DNA of 17,800 nucleotides from Clostridiaceae bacterium (GTDB taxonomy: Bacteria; Bacillota; Clostridia; Saccharofermentanales; DTU023). Below are positions 7,159 to 14,693 of this stretch, piece by piece. Both the position numbers and the translations under genes were made by a program. The notes under the pieces were generated by a model. The model saw only the letters and a program-made list of their open reading frames with translations, was not told where the DNA came from and did not search any database. Where the stretch lies: assembly GCA_012798865.1 (NCBI GenBank), contig JAAZMK010000156.1, positions 1-17,800 of the forward strand, written 5' to 3'. Each line of letters starts with the position of its first letter. The stretch's first letter is position 1.

Positions 7159-7188
7159 AAGAATATAAAAGAATCTGAATTAAAAAAG

Positions 7189-7226
7189 AATTTGAATTCG
7201 TTATATGGTATATAATGCGCTTAAGA
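7189..7226 (+). promoter_or_regulatory. promoter of the second EAL receptor, identical to that of copy A
   Basis: This is an exact 38-base match to 3702-3739, with TATAAT at 7211-7216. Looser similarity extends about 35 bases upstream and through much of the leader. Copy B therefore probably has its own start of transcription and responds to the same signals as copy A. Confidence 0.6.
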
Positions 7227-7338
7227 TCACAAAACAAATAATAGGCGAGAGAATGCATCGAACTTGTATAAAAAAAGAAAACAAGCAAGAAAATACCTGC
7301 GGTAAGCAGTGCAACTTTGATTTTCGGGAGATGAGATG

Positions 7339-10300
7339 ATGAAATATAGCCTATATTTGTCGATGTTGTACTATGCCTGCGGATTTTTTTATATGGGTTT
7401 CGGCACATATATAATAGATACCAACGCAAAAAGCTATGTCAACAGGCTGTTTGTACTCCTGATGGGTTCAACAGCGATCTGGTCATTCGCATATTCCATT
7501 TCAACTTCAGCGCCTACCGCAGAAGCAAGTGCATTTTGGAGATGCATGTCCGTTTTTGGTTGGGGAGTTTTTTACAGCATCCTACTCCACTTTGTACTGA
7601 TTCTGACAAAAACTGAAAGTCGAATTAGCAAGTGGATTTTGCACACTTTAATTTATTTGCCCGCTATTATTAATTTACTTTTGTTTCTGCCCTTCGGATA
7701 CCTCGGGAAGAAGCAATACCAAATGGTGGAATCCGATTTCGGCTGGATAAATACCCTTCCCGGCAACGCGGGGAATATCTGGCTTGCCTTATACTACTTG
7801 GTTTTTGCAGTCGCAAGTGTTTTGTTGCTTATTCGCTGGTGGAGAAATCTTGAACCTCATGACCCTCAGAAGCGGCTGGCAAGAAATTTCTTGTTATCCG
7901 TATTGGTTCCGTTCTTTTTGGGAATAGCGACAGATACGATGCCCGACATCCTCGAGATAAAAACTTTTCCTAAATTGGTCATCGTATTTATTATCCTGCC
8001 CACGACAATGCTTTCCTTAACATTGAAAAAATCCGGTCTGCTTCTTGAGAGACCTGTGGAAATTTCGATGCCCTTGAAAAGCGACCAAATCGAAAACACA
8101 GACCGATTGCGTATGTTTCGAACGGTTGCATCCGTATTTACAGCGGGTAGCGCGTTATCATTTTTCTTAGGATATTTTGCCTTGAAAAGAACAGTGAGAG
8201 AAGAGATCTTACTTGCAGCGACTCTATTATCACTTGGAATTTTTATAAGATATATACCGCGGATAACGAAAAATCATATCATTCAGAATACACTATTCCT
8301 GTTAGCGGGCGCATCTAGTCTCTTCCATATTATTTTTCGAAATACCGATACGGGTGCGGTGACGATATGGTCGATCTACATATTGTTCTTTATGTTTACC
8401 GTCATCATCGACAGTAAAATCCATCTCATTGCCTATACCGGATTGGTGATATTAATTCAAATTATTTTAGCAGTATTTTATCCGGCAGTGACTGTCACCA
8501 TTGATATAAATGCTTATATAATGAGAATTGCTATTGTTATGCTTACTTTCTTTGCCGTGCGGCGGTTGGCAGACGAATATTCTTTAAAACTGGAGGCACA
8601 TAAACAATTTATAAAAGAACAACAAGTACTTGAAGCTATTTCGACCAATTTTATTACGATCAGCAGTGAAAACGCTCCGGAGAAGGTCTATGAAATGCTG
8701 AAAATGTCCGCCGAGGTTCTCGAATTTGATTATGCCTACTTAATCGGATTCAGAGAGGATGATGACGAGGCAAATGTTTTCAGCACTTATACGAAAAATG
8801 ATGAGAGCGATTCACTTCCCTATCATCCGGGAATGAAAGTTAAGATGGACGACTTGCCTATGGCAAAAATTCTGACTGCCAAGGGTACGCCCGTGATGTG
8901 TGAAGACATCATCAACAGCTCCTTTGATGAATGTGAGAGGACGAGAGAATCCCTCATCTCAAGAGGGATAAACTCCTTTTTTGCCTATCCGTTACAACTC
9001 GCAGGAAGACCGATAGAAGGCATGCTTGTCTTTGAATACTATGACCGGAGCGATAAGAACCTCATCGAAAATCAATTACACTTTTTAAACATGATTGTGA
9101 ATATGTTGGGTGATTCAAGAAAGAAGACGTTGTACGAAGAAATGCTCTATGATGTTGCTTATTTTGATGAGTCCACAAAGTTAGCGAACAGGAGCTTGTA
9201 TATAAAGACGGTTGAGGAAAATATTCGCGACAGAAAAGAACCGGATAAGATAGCACTTTTAAATATTGAACTCTCGAACATGAGGATGATTAAGGATACC
9301 TACGGTCACAGTATGGTCGATCAGGTCATGTTGAAATCTTCGATAATGCTTAAAAATCTGTTGGAGACCTCTTGTACTGTCGCAAGGACAAACGATGGGG
9401 AGTTTGCCGTTCTTTTACCCAAGGTAGAAAGCACCGAACAGATAGAATGCTGCGCAAACAGATTGATTGACGCCTTTTCCCGCCCCATATCGACCGATCT
9501 TGATATAGAAGCCTTATTTGTCGTCCCCCATATTGGCATAGCCGTGTATCCTGATGACGGAAGAGATGTAAAGACTCTCATGAAGAATGCCGATTTGGCG
9601 GGCTACGAGGCGGTAAGAAACGATGAAGATATTGTTTTCTACGCAGATCGACTGGGAGACCTTATTGCTGAAAACACTTTGTTCACGAACAAGCTATTTA
9701 AAGCGTTGGAAAACGAAGAGTTTTCTTTGGAGTTTCAACCCCAGATCAGCTGTGAAACGGGAAAGACTGTCGGGATTGAAGCTTTGCTCAGATGGACGAC
9801 CGACGACAACAGGAGAGTACCGCCGGATCGATTTATCCCCATACTCGAAAAGACTGGAATCATTTACGAAGTGGGACTCTGGGTCTTGGAGCAGACGCTT
9901 CTGGAGCATAAGAGACTTATTGCGAAAGGGTTTCCGCCTCTTCGTGTTTCTGTAAACCTATCGGTTGTACAATTTGAAGGGGAAGATTTTATTTCTGACT
10001 TTGCAAAAATTATAGAGGAAAGTCAGGTGGATCCGAAGTATATTGAGCTGGAGATCACGGAGAGCTTATTCTCTAAAGACCCTGAGGATGTACTGAAGAA
10101 GATAGATGAACTGAAAGGATTGGGAGTCCATATTGCCATCGATGATTTCGGCAAAGGTTACTCGTCGTTAAATCGGTTAAAATTGGTACCTTTTGACAGA
10201 TTGAAAATTGACAAAGAAATCATCGATTACATTAGTCTGGAAGGGAAAGGGGCTCCTTTAACGCAACATATTATTTCATTAGCCCGGATTTTCGGTGCGA

Positions 10301-10437
10301 CCGTTACGGCTGAAGGTGTAGAAACAAAAGAGCAAGCGGATTTCCTGAAAAGAATCACTTGTGATGAAATACAGGGATACTATTATTCAAGACCTCTTTC
10401 TCCTGTAGCGCTTGAAGAATTCCTCAAAAAAGAATGA
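7339..10437 (+). CDS. 7TM-GAF-(degenerate GGDEF)-EAL receptor, copy B; predicted c-di-GMP phosphodiesterase
   Basis: This is a full-length tandem paralogue of copy A. With the start at 7339 (GGGAG at 7326-7330, 8-base spacing) it is also exactly 1032 residues and aligns with copy A without any gap. An ATG at 7336 is in frame but has only 5-base spacing. The domain order is the same, the GGDEF signature is the same degenerate NDGEF, and the EAL set is again complete (EALLRW, NLS, EITES, IDDFGKGYSS, LKID, AEGVE, QGYYYSRP). By hand count, identity to copy A is about 62% over residues 1-240 and about 86% over 781-1032. So the sensor has diverged while the enzyme has been kept or homogenised. It probably senses a different but related cue and feeds the same c-di-GMP pool. 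Confidence 0.92.
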   Translation: MKYSLYLSMLYYACGFFYMGFGTYIIDTNAKSYVNRLFVLLMGSTAIWSFAYSISTSAPTAEASAFWRCMSVFGWGVFYSILLHFVLILTKTESRISKWILHTLIYLPAIINLLLFLPFGYLGKKQYQMVESDFGWINTLPGNAGNIWLALYYLVFAVASVLLLIRWWRNLEPHDPQKRLARNFLLSVLVPFFLGIATDTMPDILEIKTFPKLVIVFIILPTTMLSLTLKKSGLLLERPVEISMPLKSDQIENTDRLRMFRTVASVFTAGSALSFFLGYFALKRTVREEILLAATLLSLGIFIRYIPRITKNHIIQNTLFLLAGASSLFHIIFRNTDTGAVTIWSIYILFFMFTVIIDSKIHLIAYTGLVILIQIILAVFYPAVTVTIDINAYIMRIAIVMLTFFAVRRLADEYSLKLEAHKQFIKEQQVLEAISTNFITISSENAPEKVYEMLKMSAEVLEFDYAYLIGFREDDDEANVFSTYTKNDESDSLPYHPGMKVKMDDLPMAKILTAKGTPVMCEDIINSSFDECERTRESLISRGINSFFAYPLQLAGRPIEGMLVFEYYDRSDKNLIENQLHFLNMIVNMLGDSRKKTLYEEMLYDVAYFDESTKLANRSLYIKTVEENIRDRKEPDKIALLNIELSNMRMIKDTYGHSMVDQVMLKSSIMLKNLLETSCTVARTNDGEFAVLLPKVESTEQIECCANRLIDAFSRPISTDLDIEALFVVPHIGIAVYPDDGRDVKTLMKNADLAGYEAVRNDEDIVFYADRLGDLIAENTLFTNKLFKALENEEFSLEFQPQISCETGKTVGIEALLRWTTDDNRRVPPDRFIPILEKTGIIYEVGLWVLEQTLLEHKRLIAKGFPPLRVSVNLSVVQFEGEDFISDFAKIIEESQVDPKYIELEITESLFSKDPEDVLKKIDELKGLGVHIAIDDFGKGYSSLNRLKLVPFDRLKIDKEIIDYISLEGKGAPLTQHIISLARIFGATVTAEGVETKEQADFLKRITCDEIQGYYYSRPLSPVALEEFLKKE

Positions 10438-10491
10438 TACAGGCTTCTTACTAATGGCTCTTTAATACTGTTTCTGTGCATAAGGAAATGT

Positions 10492-11349
10492 TCAGCCGAC
10501 AATCCACTTCACCAGCGCGACAAGTGCTGTAAGCGCCGGGAGCGCTGCATACGTCAGCCACCGGCGTACTGTTCCCGGAGGTGTGGAGGGTTCAGGCAAG
10601 ACGATGGCGAGCGGGATCGAGAGAAGCGTCGCCGTGCGCGTGAACGAGTAGGTGGAGCCGGTCCGCCGTACGATGATATCAACGAGGGCAAAAGCCAGTA
10701 TGAGATAGACGGCATAGAGCAATGTGCGGAGGAGCGACGTTGTACCGGTGAACATAGAGCGGCGAAAGCGCGGCAATTGCCGTTCATCGGCATCTCGCAT
10801 CGCGAGGAAGGCTAGCACGACGAAGAGAAGTCCAAACCAACCGTGGAAAAACCTAAAGAAGACAGTGACGAAAATAGCGCCCCCTATGCTGATAAGCCCG
10901 ATGACAAGACCGACGATAGGGGAGATCCTGTAATTCCCCGGATTGACGGGAACACCAAAGAGAGTCTTTTTGTCCCATTTGCCGTCCGCCGGTATGGCGT
11001 GGGCGACGAGGTCATGGTAGCAACCGACCGTCATCGCTAAGCCTGCGAGCATAGCGATGCCTGCTGCATAAGTAAAGAGAGCATTCCTTTCCGGCATGAT
11101 GACGTTAAGTTGCCAGCTTGCCAGAGCGGCAATGAGTTCAGTCACAAATGCCGCCACGACGATTCGCAGAAAATACAGGAAGTGATTGACACTTCTCCGC
11201 AGTCCGCGGGCTATGAGCAAGGCGAAAATCGCAAATGCAGTATGTCCCGCCATCTGAGAAATAAGGAGAACAAGTGCGGGTATAACTTCGGGGAAAAAAA
11301 CTCCCGCCAGATAAAATAGTGTCAGAATATATCCGACGAGTTTCAGCAA
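10492..11349 (-). CDS. TraX-like multi-pass membrane protein
   Basis: The 285-residue, very hydrophobic protein has about eight membrane helices. The segment GHTAFAIFALLIARGLRRSV and the following NHFLYFLRIVVAAFVTELIA resemble the core of TraX-family proteins (G-aF-iFafll-eG, then Y-lRL). TraX of F plasmid acetylates pilin, but chromosomal relatives in Bacillota are of unknown role and no conjugation genes are nearby. The start is TTG at 11349, supported by AAAGGAG (11362-11356 on the minus strand) six bases upstream; a GTG nearby is out of frame. It converges with copy B across 54 bases and diverges from the MreB gene. The family call is tentative; membrane protein is certain. Confidence 0.6.
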   Translation of the reverse strand: MLKLVGYILTLFYLAGVFFPEVIPALVLLISQMAGHTAFAIFALLIARGLRRSVNHFLYFLRIVVAAFVTELIAALASWQLNVIMPERNALFTYAAGIAMLAGLAMTVGCYHDLVAHAIPADGKWDKKTLFGVPVNPGNYRISPIVGLVIGLISIGGAIFVTVFFRFFHGWFGLLFVVLAFLAMRDADERQLPRFRRSMFTGTTSLLRTLLYAVYLILAFALVDIIVRRTGSTYSFTRTATLLSIPLAIVLPEPSTPPGTVRRWLTYAALPALTALVALVKWIVG

Positions 11350-11438
11350 AACACGCTCCTTTGGAGAGAGAATTGCGACGCCAAACGCAAAAAGCGAGGG
11401 CTATCCGCAATCTTGAACAGTTCTGAATCAGGTACCTG

Positions 11439-11468
11439 CACAGGCAAAAATCCTTGCTCATGCCTGTG
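11439..11468 (-). promoter_or_regulatory. inverted repeat at the transcription start of the TraX-like gene
   Basis: CACAGGCA (11439-11446) and TGCCTGTG (11461-11468) are a perfect 8-bp inverted repeat with a 14-base spacer. The predicted start of the minus-strand transcript falls at about 11466, so the RNA would begin with this stem, or the DNA palindrome could be an operator over +1. Confidence 0.5.
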
Positions 11469-11472
11469 AACT

Positions 11473-11501
11473 ATTGTATCATGACGACGTATGTCAGACA
11501 A
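11473..11501 (-). promoter_or_regulatory. promoter of the TraX-like gene
   Basis: On the minus strand TTGTCT (11501-11496) and TACAAT (11478-11473) are separated by exactly 17 bases. The leader to the TTG start at 11349 is about 117 bases. Confidence 0.6.
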
Positions 11502-11565
11502 TCAAACGCCCGGTCGGCATCGGCTCATGAGAGCGAAATTCAGAGCGATCATTGGGCGATCCAAC

Positions 11566-11574
11566 TGTTATGAT
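11566..11574 (+). promoter_or_regulatory. candidate extended -10 promoter of the MreB-like gene
   Basis: TGTTATGAT fits an extended -10 (TG, one base, TATGAT). No good -35 is seen at 17 bases. It lies about 50 bases upstream of the ATG. Confidence 0.35.
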
Positions 11575-11622
11575 ATATCTATAAGATTCCTGCTCAACTA
11601 AGCAGATAAATGGAAGCTATGC

Positions 11623-12633
11623 ATGGGATTAGGTCTTAATATCGGAATAGATTTAGGGACGGCGACCGTTCTCATTTATGTACACGGAAGGGGTATTGTA
11701 TTACGCGAACCTTCTGTTGTTGCGGTGAATACACGCACGGGAAGAGTCTTGGCAGTTGGGGAACGTGCCAGCCTGATGCTTGGTCGTACACCGGATATCG
11801 TCAAGGCTGTCAGACCTTTGCGTGATGGGGTGATCTCCGACTTTCAAGTGACGGAGATCATGCTGAAGGAATTTATCAGCCGTATCAACACGGGCTTTCT
11901 CGTTCGCTACTTCAAACCGACCATTGTCGTTTCGGTTCCCGGCGTCATTACACCTGTGGAGCAGAAGGCCGTTGAGGACGCATGTCGTCATGCGGGCGCT
12001 CGTCAGGTCTACCTTATTCGCGAGCCAATTGCGGCGGCGATCGGTGCGGGCATCGATATTACACAGGCGAGCGGCAGCATGATTATTGACATCGGCGGGG
12101 GGACGACGGACATCGCCGTGATTTCGCTTTGTCGTCCTGTCGTGGATACATCGATTAAAGTCGCAGGTGACAAATTTGACGAGGCAGTTATTCGCTACAT
12201 TCGCCGAAAGCACAATGTCCTCATCGGTGAACAGACGGCGGAAGAACTGAAAATCAACATCGGCTGCGCTTACCCGCGAGAAGAGGAGCTCACGATGGAA
12301 GTTCGCGGTCGCAATCTCATCACCGGTATGCCGGCGATCTTGACAATCAGTTCGACGGAGATGCTGGAAGCTCTTGAAGAACCCGTGAGCGCGATTTTCG
12401 AGGCGATACATTCCGTTCTGGAGCAGACGCCGCCGGAACTTATGGCGGATTTGAGTCAGCGCGGTATTGTTATGACGGGGGGAGGGTCACTTCTCTACGG
12501 TCTCGATCGTATGCTAGCGACGCGCGTCGGCATCGAGGTCATTGTGGCGGAAGATCCCGTTTCATGTGTTGCGATCGGTACGGGTATCGCGCTCGGTATC
12601 ATGGATAAGTTCACCGATCTGGCAGGTCTGTAG
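11623..12633 (+). CDS. mreB: MreB/Mbl family rod-shape actin homologue
   Basis: The 336-residue protein is of normal length for MreB/Mbl. It has the actin-fold nucleotide motifs: phosphate 1 GIDLGTATVLIYV near residues 8-20, phosphate 2 DIGGGTTDIAV near 150-160, and the adenosine loop TGGGSLLYGLD near 286-296. EPSVVAVNTRTGRVLAVGE and TPPELMADLSQRGIVMTGGG are typical of the family. It should form membrane-associated filaments that guide side-wall peptidoglycan synthesis. GGAAG (11612-11616) six bases before the ATG sets the start. There is no mreC or mreD next to it, which fits a stand-alone Mbl-type copy, and GKGIVL-like wording near the N-terminus also leans to Mbl. Motifs alone do not separate MreB from Mbl. 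Confidence 0.9.
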   Translation: MGLGLNIGIDLGTATVLIYVHGRGIVLREPSVVAVNTRTGRVLAVGERASLMLGRTPDIVKAVRPLRDGVISDFQVTEIMLKEFISRINTGFLVRYFKPTIVVSVPGVITPVEQKAVEDACRHAGARQVYLIREPIAAAIGAGIDITQASGSMIIDIGGGTTDIAVISLCRPVVDTSIKVAGDKFDEAVIRYIRRKHNVLIGEQTAEELKINIGCAYPREEELTMEVRGRNLITGMPAILTISSTEMLEALEEPVSAIFEAIHSVLEQTPPELMADLSQRGIVMTGGGSLLYGLDRMLATRVGIEVIVAEDPVSCVAIGTGIALGIMDKFTDLAGL

Positions 12634-12671
12634 ATCACATTCTTCAGATTATTTGTTGTGCAAAAATCGGG

Positions 12672-12701
12672 TTGACGGATTTTGGAAACTTGTTTTATAC
12701 T
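12672..12701 (+). promoter_or_regulatory. promoter of rho
   Basis: TTGACG (12672-12677) is followed after 18 bases by TATACT (12696-12701). This leaves a leader of about 165 bases before rho. Long rho leaders are known sites of Rho autoregulation in other bacteria; that it happens here is inference. Confidence 0.65.
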
Positions 12702-12822
12702 TTCCATGATTCCCAATTAATGTTTTTTCATAGATACATGTCGGCAACAAAGATGTTGCGTTGAGGGGACAAGTCAGAATTCAATTATGATCTCCAGATA
12801 ATAAATAAGGGGAATGTAATAT

Positions 12823-12945
12823 ATGTGTGGATATTGGTATCCGCACGCTCAATATGATGTAGAGGAGCTATTATGGCACTACCGGATTTGCGTGGCAAAA
12901 CAAAGAAAGATCTCGCGGCAATCGCCCATATCTCGGGGTTGCTGA
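12823..12945 (+). CDS. possible 40-residue upstream ORF overlapping the rho start
   Basis: An ATG at 12823 has AAGGGG (12807-12812) ten bases upstream and opens a 40-codon frame beginning MCGYWYPHAQY, rich in aromatic residues. It runs through the rho Shine-Dalgarno site and ATG in another frame and stops at 12945. If translated it would compete with or couple to rho initiation. There is no homology evidence and it could be chance. Confidence 0.25.
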   Translation: MCGYWYPHAQYDVEELLWHYRICVAKQRKISRQSPISRGC

Positions 12946-14639
12946 GACCGTCGGACACGAGTCGCATGACAAAACAACAACTGCTCGATTATTTATTGAG
13001 CGTGGCAGCAGACTCTGAAGAGGCGGTGGTCGCACAGGATGTCGTACCTGAGGCGCCTGAATCGAAGCAAAGGGCAAGCAAGAAGACTGAAAAAGTTGCC
13101 GTTCCCGAGACGACGAAAGACGCTGAAAAGGTGAAGTCTTCGACGGACGAGTCTGAGCCGGAGAAAGAAAAAACTCCAAAAAAAGAATCGTCCGCGAAAA
13201 AGTCGAGCGGGACGACACGCAAAACACGCACGATCAAAGCGAAAAAAACGGAAGAAGAAGAGGACAAGAAAACGAGCACAAAAACGGTGCGCGAAGTCAA
13301 GAAGACAACCTCGAAAAATAAGTCTGATCGCTCTGAAAGTGCAGAAAAAGCCGAAGAAACGTTGGAAGAAGCCGATGTCGCGGAAAATGCATCCGTCGCG
13401 GAAGTAAAGCACCGAGAGCTCGTAGCCGTGGAGTCTGAGGAAGATAACGACGAAGAAGATGAAAAGGGCGATGAGAGGTCGCAGGAAATCGCGACCGGAG
13501 TTCTGGAAGTAATGCCTGAAGGATACGGCTTTCTCCGTGTTGAAAACTACATCCAAAGTAGCCGCGACATCTATGTTCCCCCGCAATACATCCGCCGATT
13601 CAATCTGCGTACCGGCGACCTAGTTACGGGACCCGTACGTCATCAGCGCGACAACGATTGCTATAAGGCACTTTTCTATGTGCGTGAAGTCAACGGCGAA
13701 ACGCCCGACAAGATGATTCGGCGTCCGCATTTTGACCGTTTGACGCCCATCTATCCGAGAGAGCGATACACATTGGAGACGAATCGCGAAGAACTCTCGA
13801 CGCGCATCATCGATCTCGTTTGTCCGATTGGAAAAGGTCAGCGCGGCATGATTGTATCGCCGCCGAAAGCCGGTAAGACGATCTTGCTCCAGAAAATTGC
13901 GAACTCGATTTCCTTCAATAACCCCGAGACGGAACTGATCGTTCTTCTCATCGATGAGCGTCCAGAGGAAGTGACCGACATGCAGCGCTCAATCAAGGGC
14001 GAAGTCGTCTATTCGACATTCGATAAAACACCTGAAAACCATGTTCGCATTACGGAGCTCGTGCTAGAGCGCGCCATGCGTCTCGTCGAACTCGGCAAGG
14101 ATGTCGTGATTCTGCTCGACAGCATCACGCGCATGGGTCGAGCGTACAACTTGACAATTAACCCGACGGGACGCACGCTGTCAGGCGGTCTCGATCCCGG
14201 CGCTTTGTACGGACCGAAGCGGTTCTTTGGCGCCGCACGCAATATTGAGAACGGCGGAAGTCTGACCATCATCGCGACGGCTCTGATCGAAACGGGATCA
14301 CGCATGGATGAGGTGATCTTTGAAGAGTTTAAGGGTACCGGCAATATGGAAGTCATCCTCGATCGCAAATTGGCGGACAAACGCATTTTCCCCGCTATCG
14401 ATATTACACGCTCCGGAACACGCCGCGAAGAATTGCTCCTGAGCGAAAAAGAACTCGATGCCATTTGGCTTTTGCGCAAAACGTTCACGCAGCTTGAGAC
14501 GGCAGCCGTGACGGAGACGATGCTTGGACTTCTTCTGAAAACGCGAAGTAATGACCAGTTTATTTCATCGATTAATGTGTCACTAGCAGACAAATCGCTG
14601 TTTGACGCGATGCGCGGAGGCATGCCGAAACGCGACTGA
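12873..14639 (+). CDS. rho: transcription termination factor Rho with long charged insert
   Basis: Rho is a hexameric RNA-dependent ATPase that ends transcription and unwinds RNA-DNA hybrids. Parts in order: Rho_N helical domain (about 1-45, LRGKTKKDLAAIAHISGL), a Lys/Glu/Ser/Thr-rich low-complexity segment (about 46-203), the RNA-binding cold-shock-like domain (about 205-275, VLEVMPEGYGFLR and RDIYVPPQYIRRFNLRTGD) and the RecA-type motor (about 280-588). Walker A is SPPKAGKT (329-336), Walker B is VVILLDSITR with D416, the Q-loop is near RTLSGGLDP (434-442) and the R-loop near EEFKGTGNMEV (484-494). At 588 residues it is about 170 longer than E. coli Rho, nearly all in the disordered insert. 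GAGGAG (12862-12867) five bases before the ATG sets the start. A dedicated promoter lies upstream. Confidence 0.97.
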   Translation: MALPDLRGKTKKDLAAIAHISGLLRPSDTSRMTKQQLLDYLLSVAADSEEAVVAQDVVPEAPESKQRASKKTEKVAVPETTKDAEKVKSSTDESEPEKEKTPKKESSAKKSSGTTRKTRTIKAKKTEEEEDKKTSTKTVREVKKTTSKNKSDRSESAEKAEETLEEADVAENASVAEVKHRELVAVESEEDNDEEDEKGDERSQEIATGVLEVMPEGYGFLRVENYIQSSRDIYVPPQYIRRFNLRTGDLVTGPVRHQRDNDCYKALFYVREVNGETPDKMIRRPHFDRLTPIYPRERYTLETNREELSTRIIDLVCPIGKGQRGMIVSPPKAGKTILLQKIANSISFNNPETELIVLLIDERPEEVTDMQRSIKGEVVYSTFDKTPENHVRITELVLERAMRLVELGKDVVILLDSITRMGRAYNLTINPTGRTLSGGLDPGALYGPKRFFGAARNIENGGSLTIIATALIETGSRMDEVIFEEFKGTGNMEVILDRKLADKRIFPAIDITRSGTRREELLLSEKELDAIWLLRKTFTQLETAAVTETMLGLLLKTRSNDQFISSINVSLADKSLFDAMRGGMPKRD

Positions 14640-14655
14640 TATGATTCTGCTTGCA

Positions 14656-14684
14656 TTACATTAGATCTGAGAATAGGTTACAAT
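14656..14684 (+). promoter_or_regulatory. candidate promoter of the phosphate transporter, giving a leaderless transcript
   Basis: TTACAT (14656-14661) and TACAAT (14679-14684) are 17 bases apart. Transcription would start at about 14691-14694, at or within three bases of the ATG at 14694. The gene has no Shine-Dalgarno site within reach, which fits leaderless translation. Confidence 0.5.
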
Positions 14685-14693
14685 GTAGATCGC

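Larger units (their letters stand above)
6947..7338. other. intergenic region between the tandem EAL receptors
   Basis: No gene is seen. The first roughly 45 bases after the stop are similar to those after copy B (10438-10482), so the duplicated unit includes 3' flank. No intrinsic terminator is visible. The middle has no clear feature up to a long hairpin (7115-7158), followed by the promoter block and leader of copy B. The leader has a small CTGC/GCAG hairpin (7297-7309). Confidence 0.7.

Noticed and set aside
11138..11461. 107-codon minus-strand frame starting in the leader of the TraX-like gene
   Set aside because: It mostly overlaps the TraX-like gene in another frame and has Cys/Arg-rich shadow composition. 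The TTG start at 11349 with AAAGGAG explains the locus better.
11701..12411. 236-codon minus-strand frame opposite the MreB-like gene
   Set aside because: It is an antisense shadow of a clearly recognised gene, with shadow-type composition rich in Arg, Asn and Asp.
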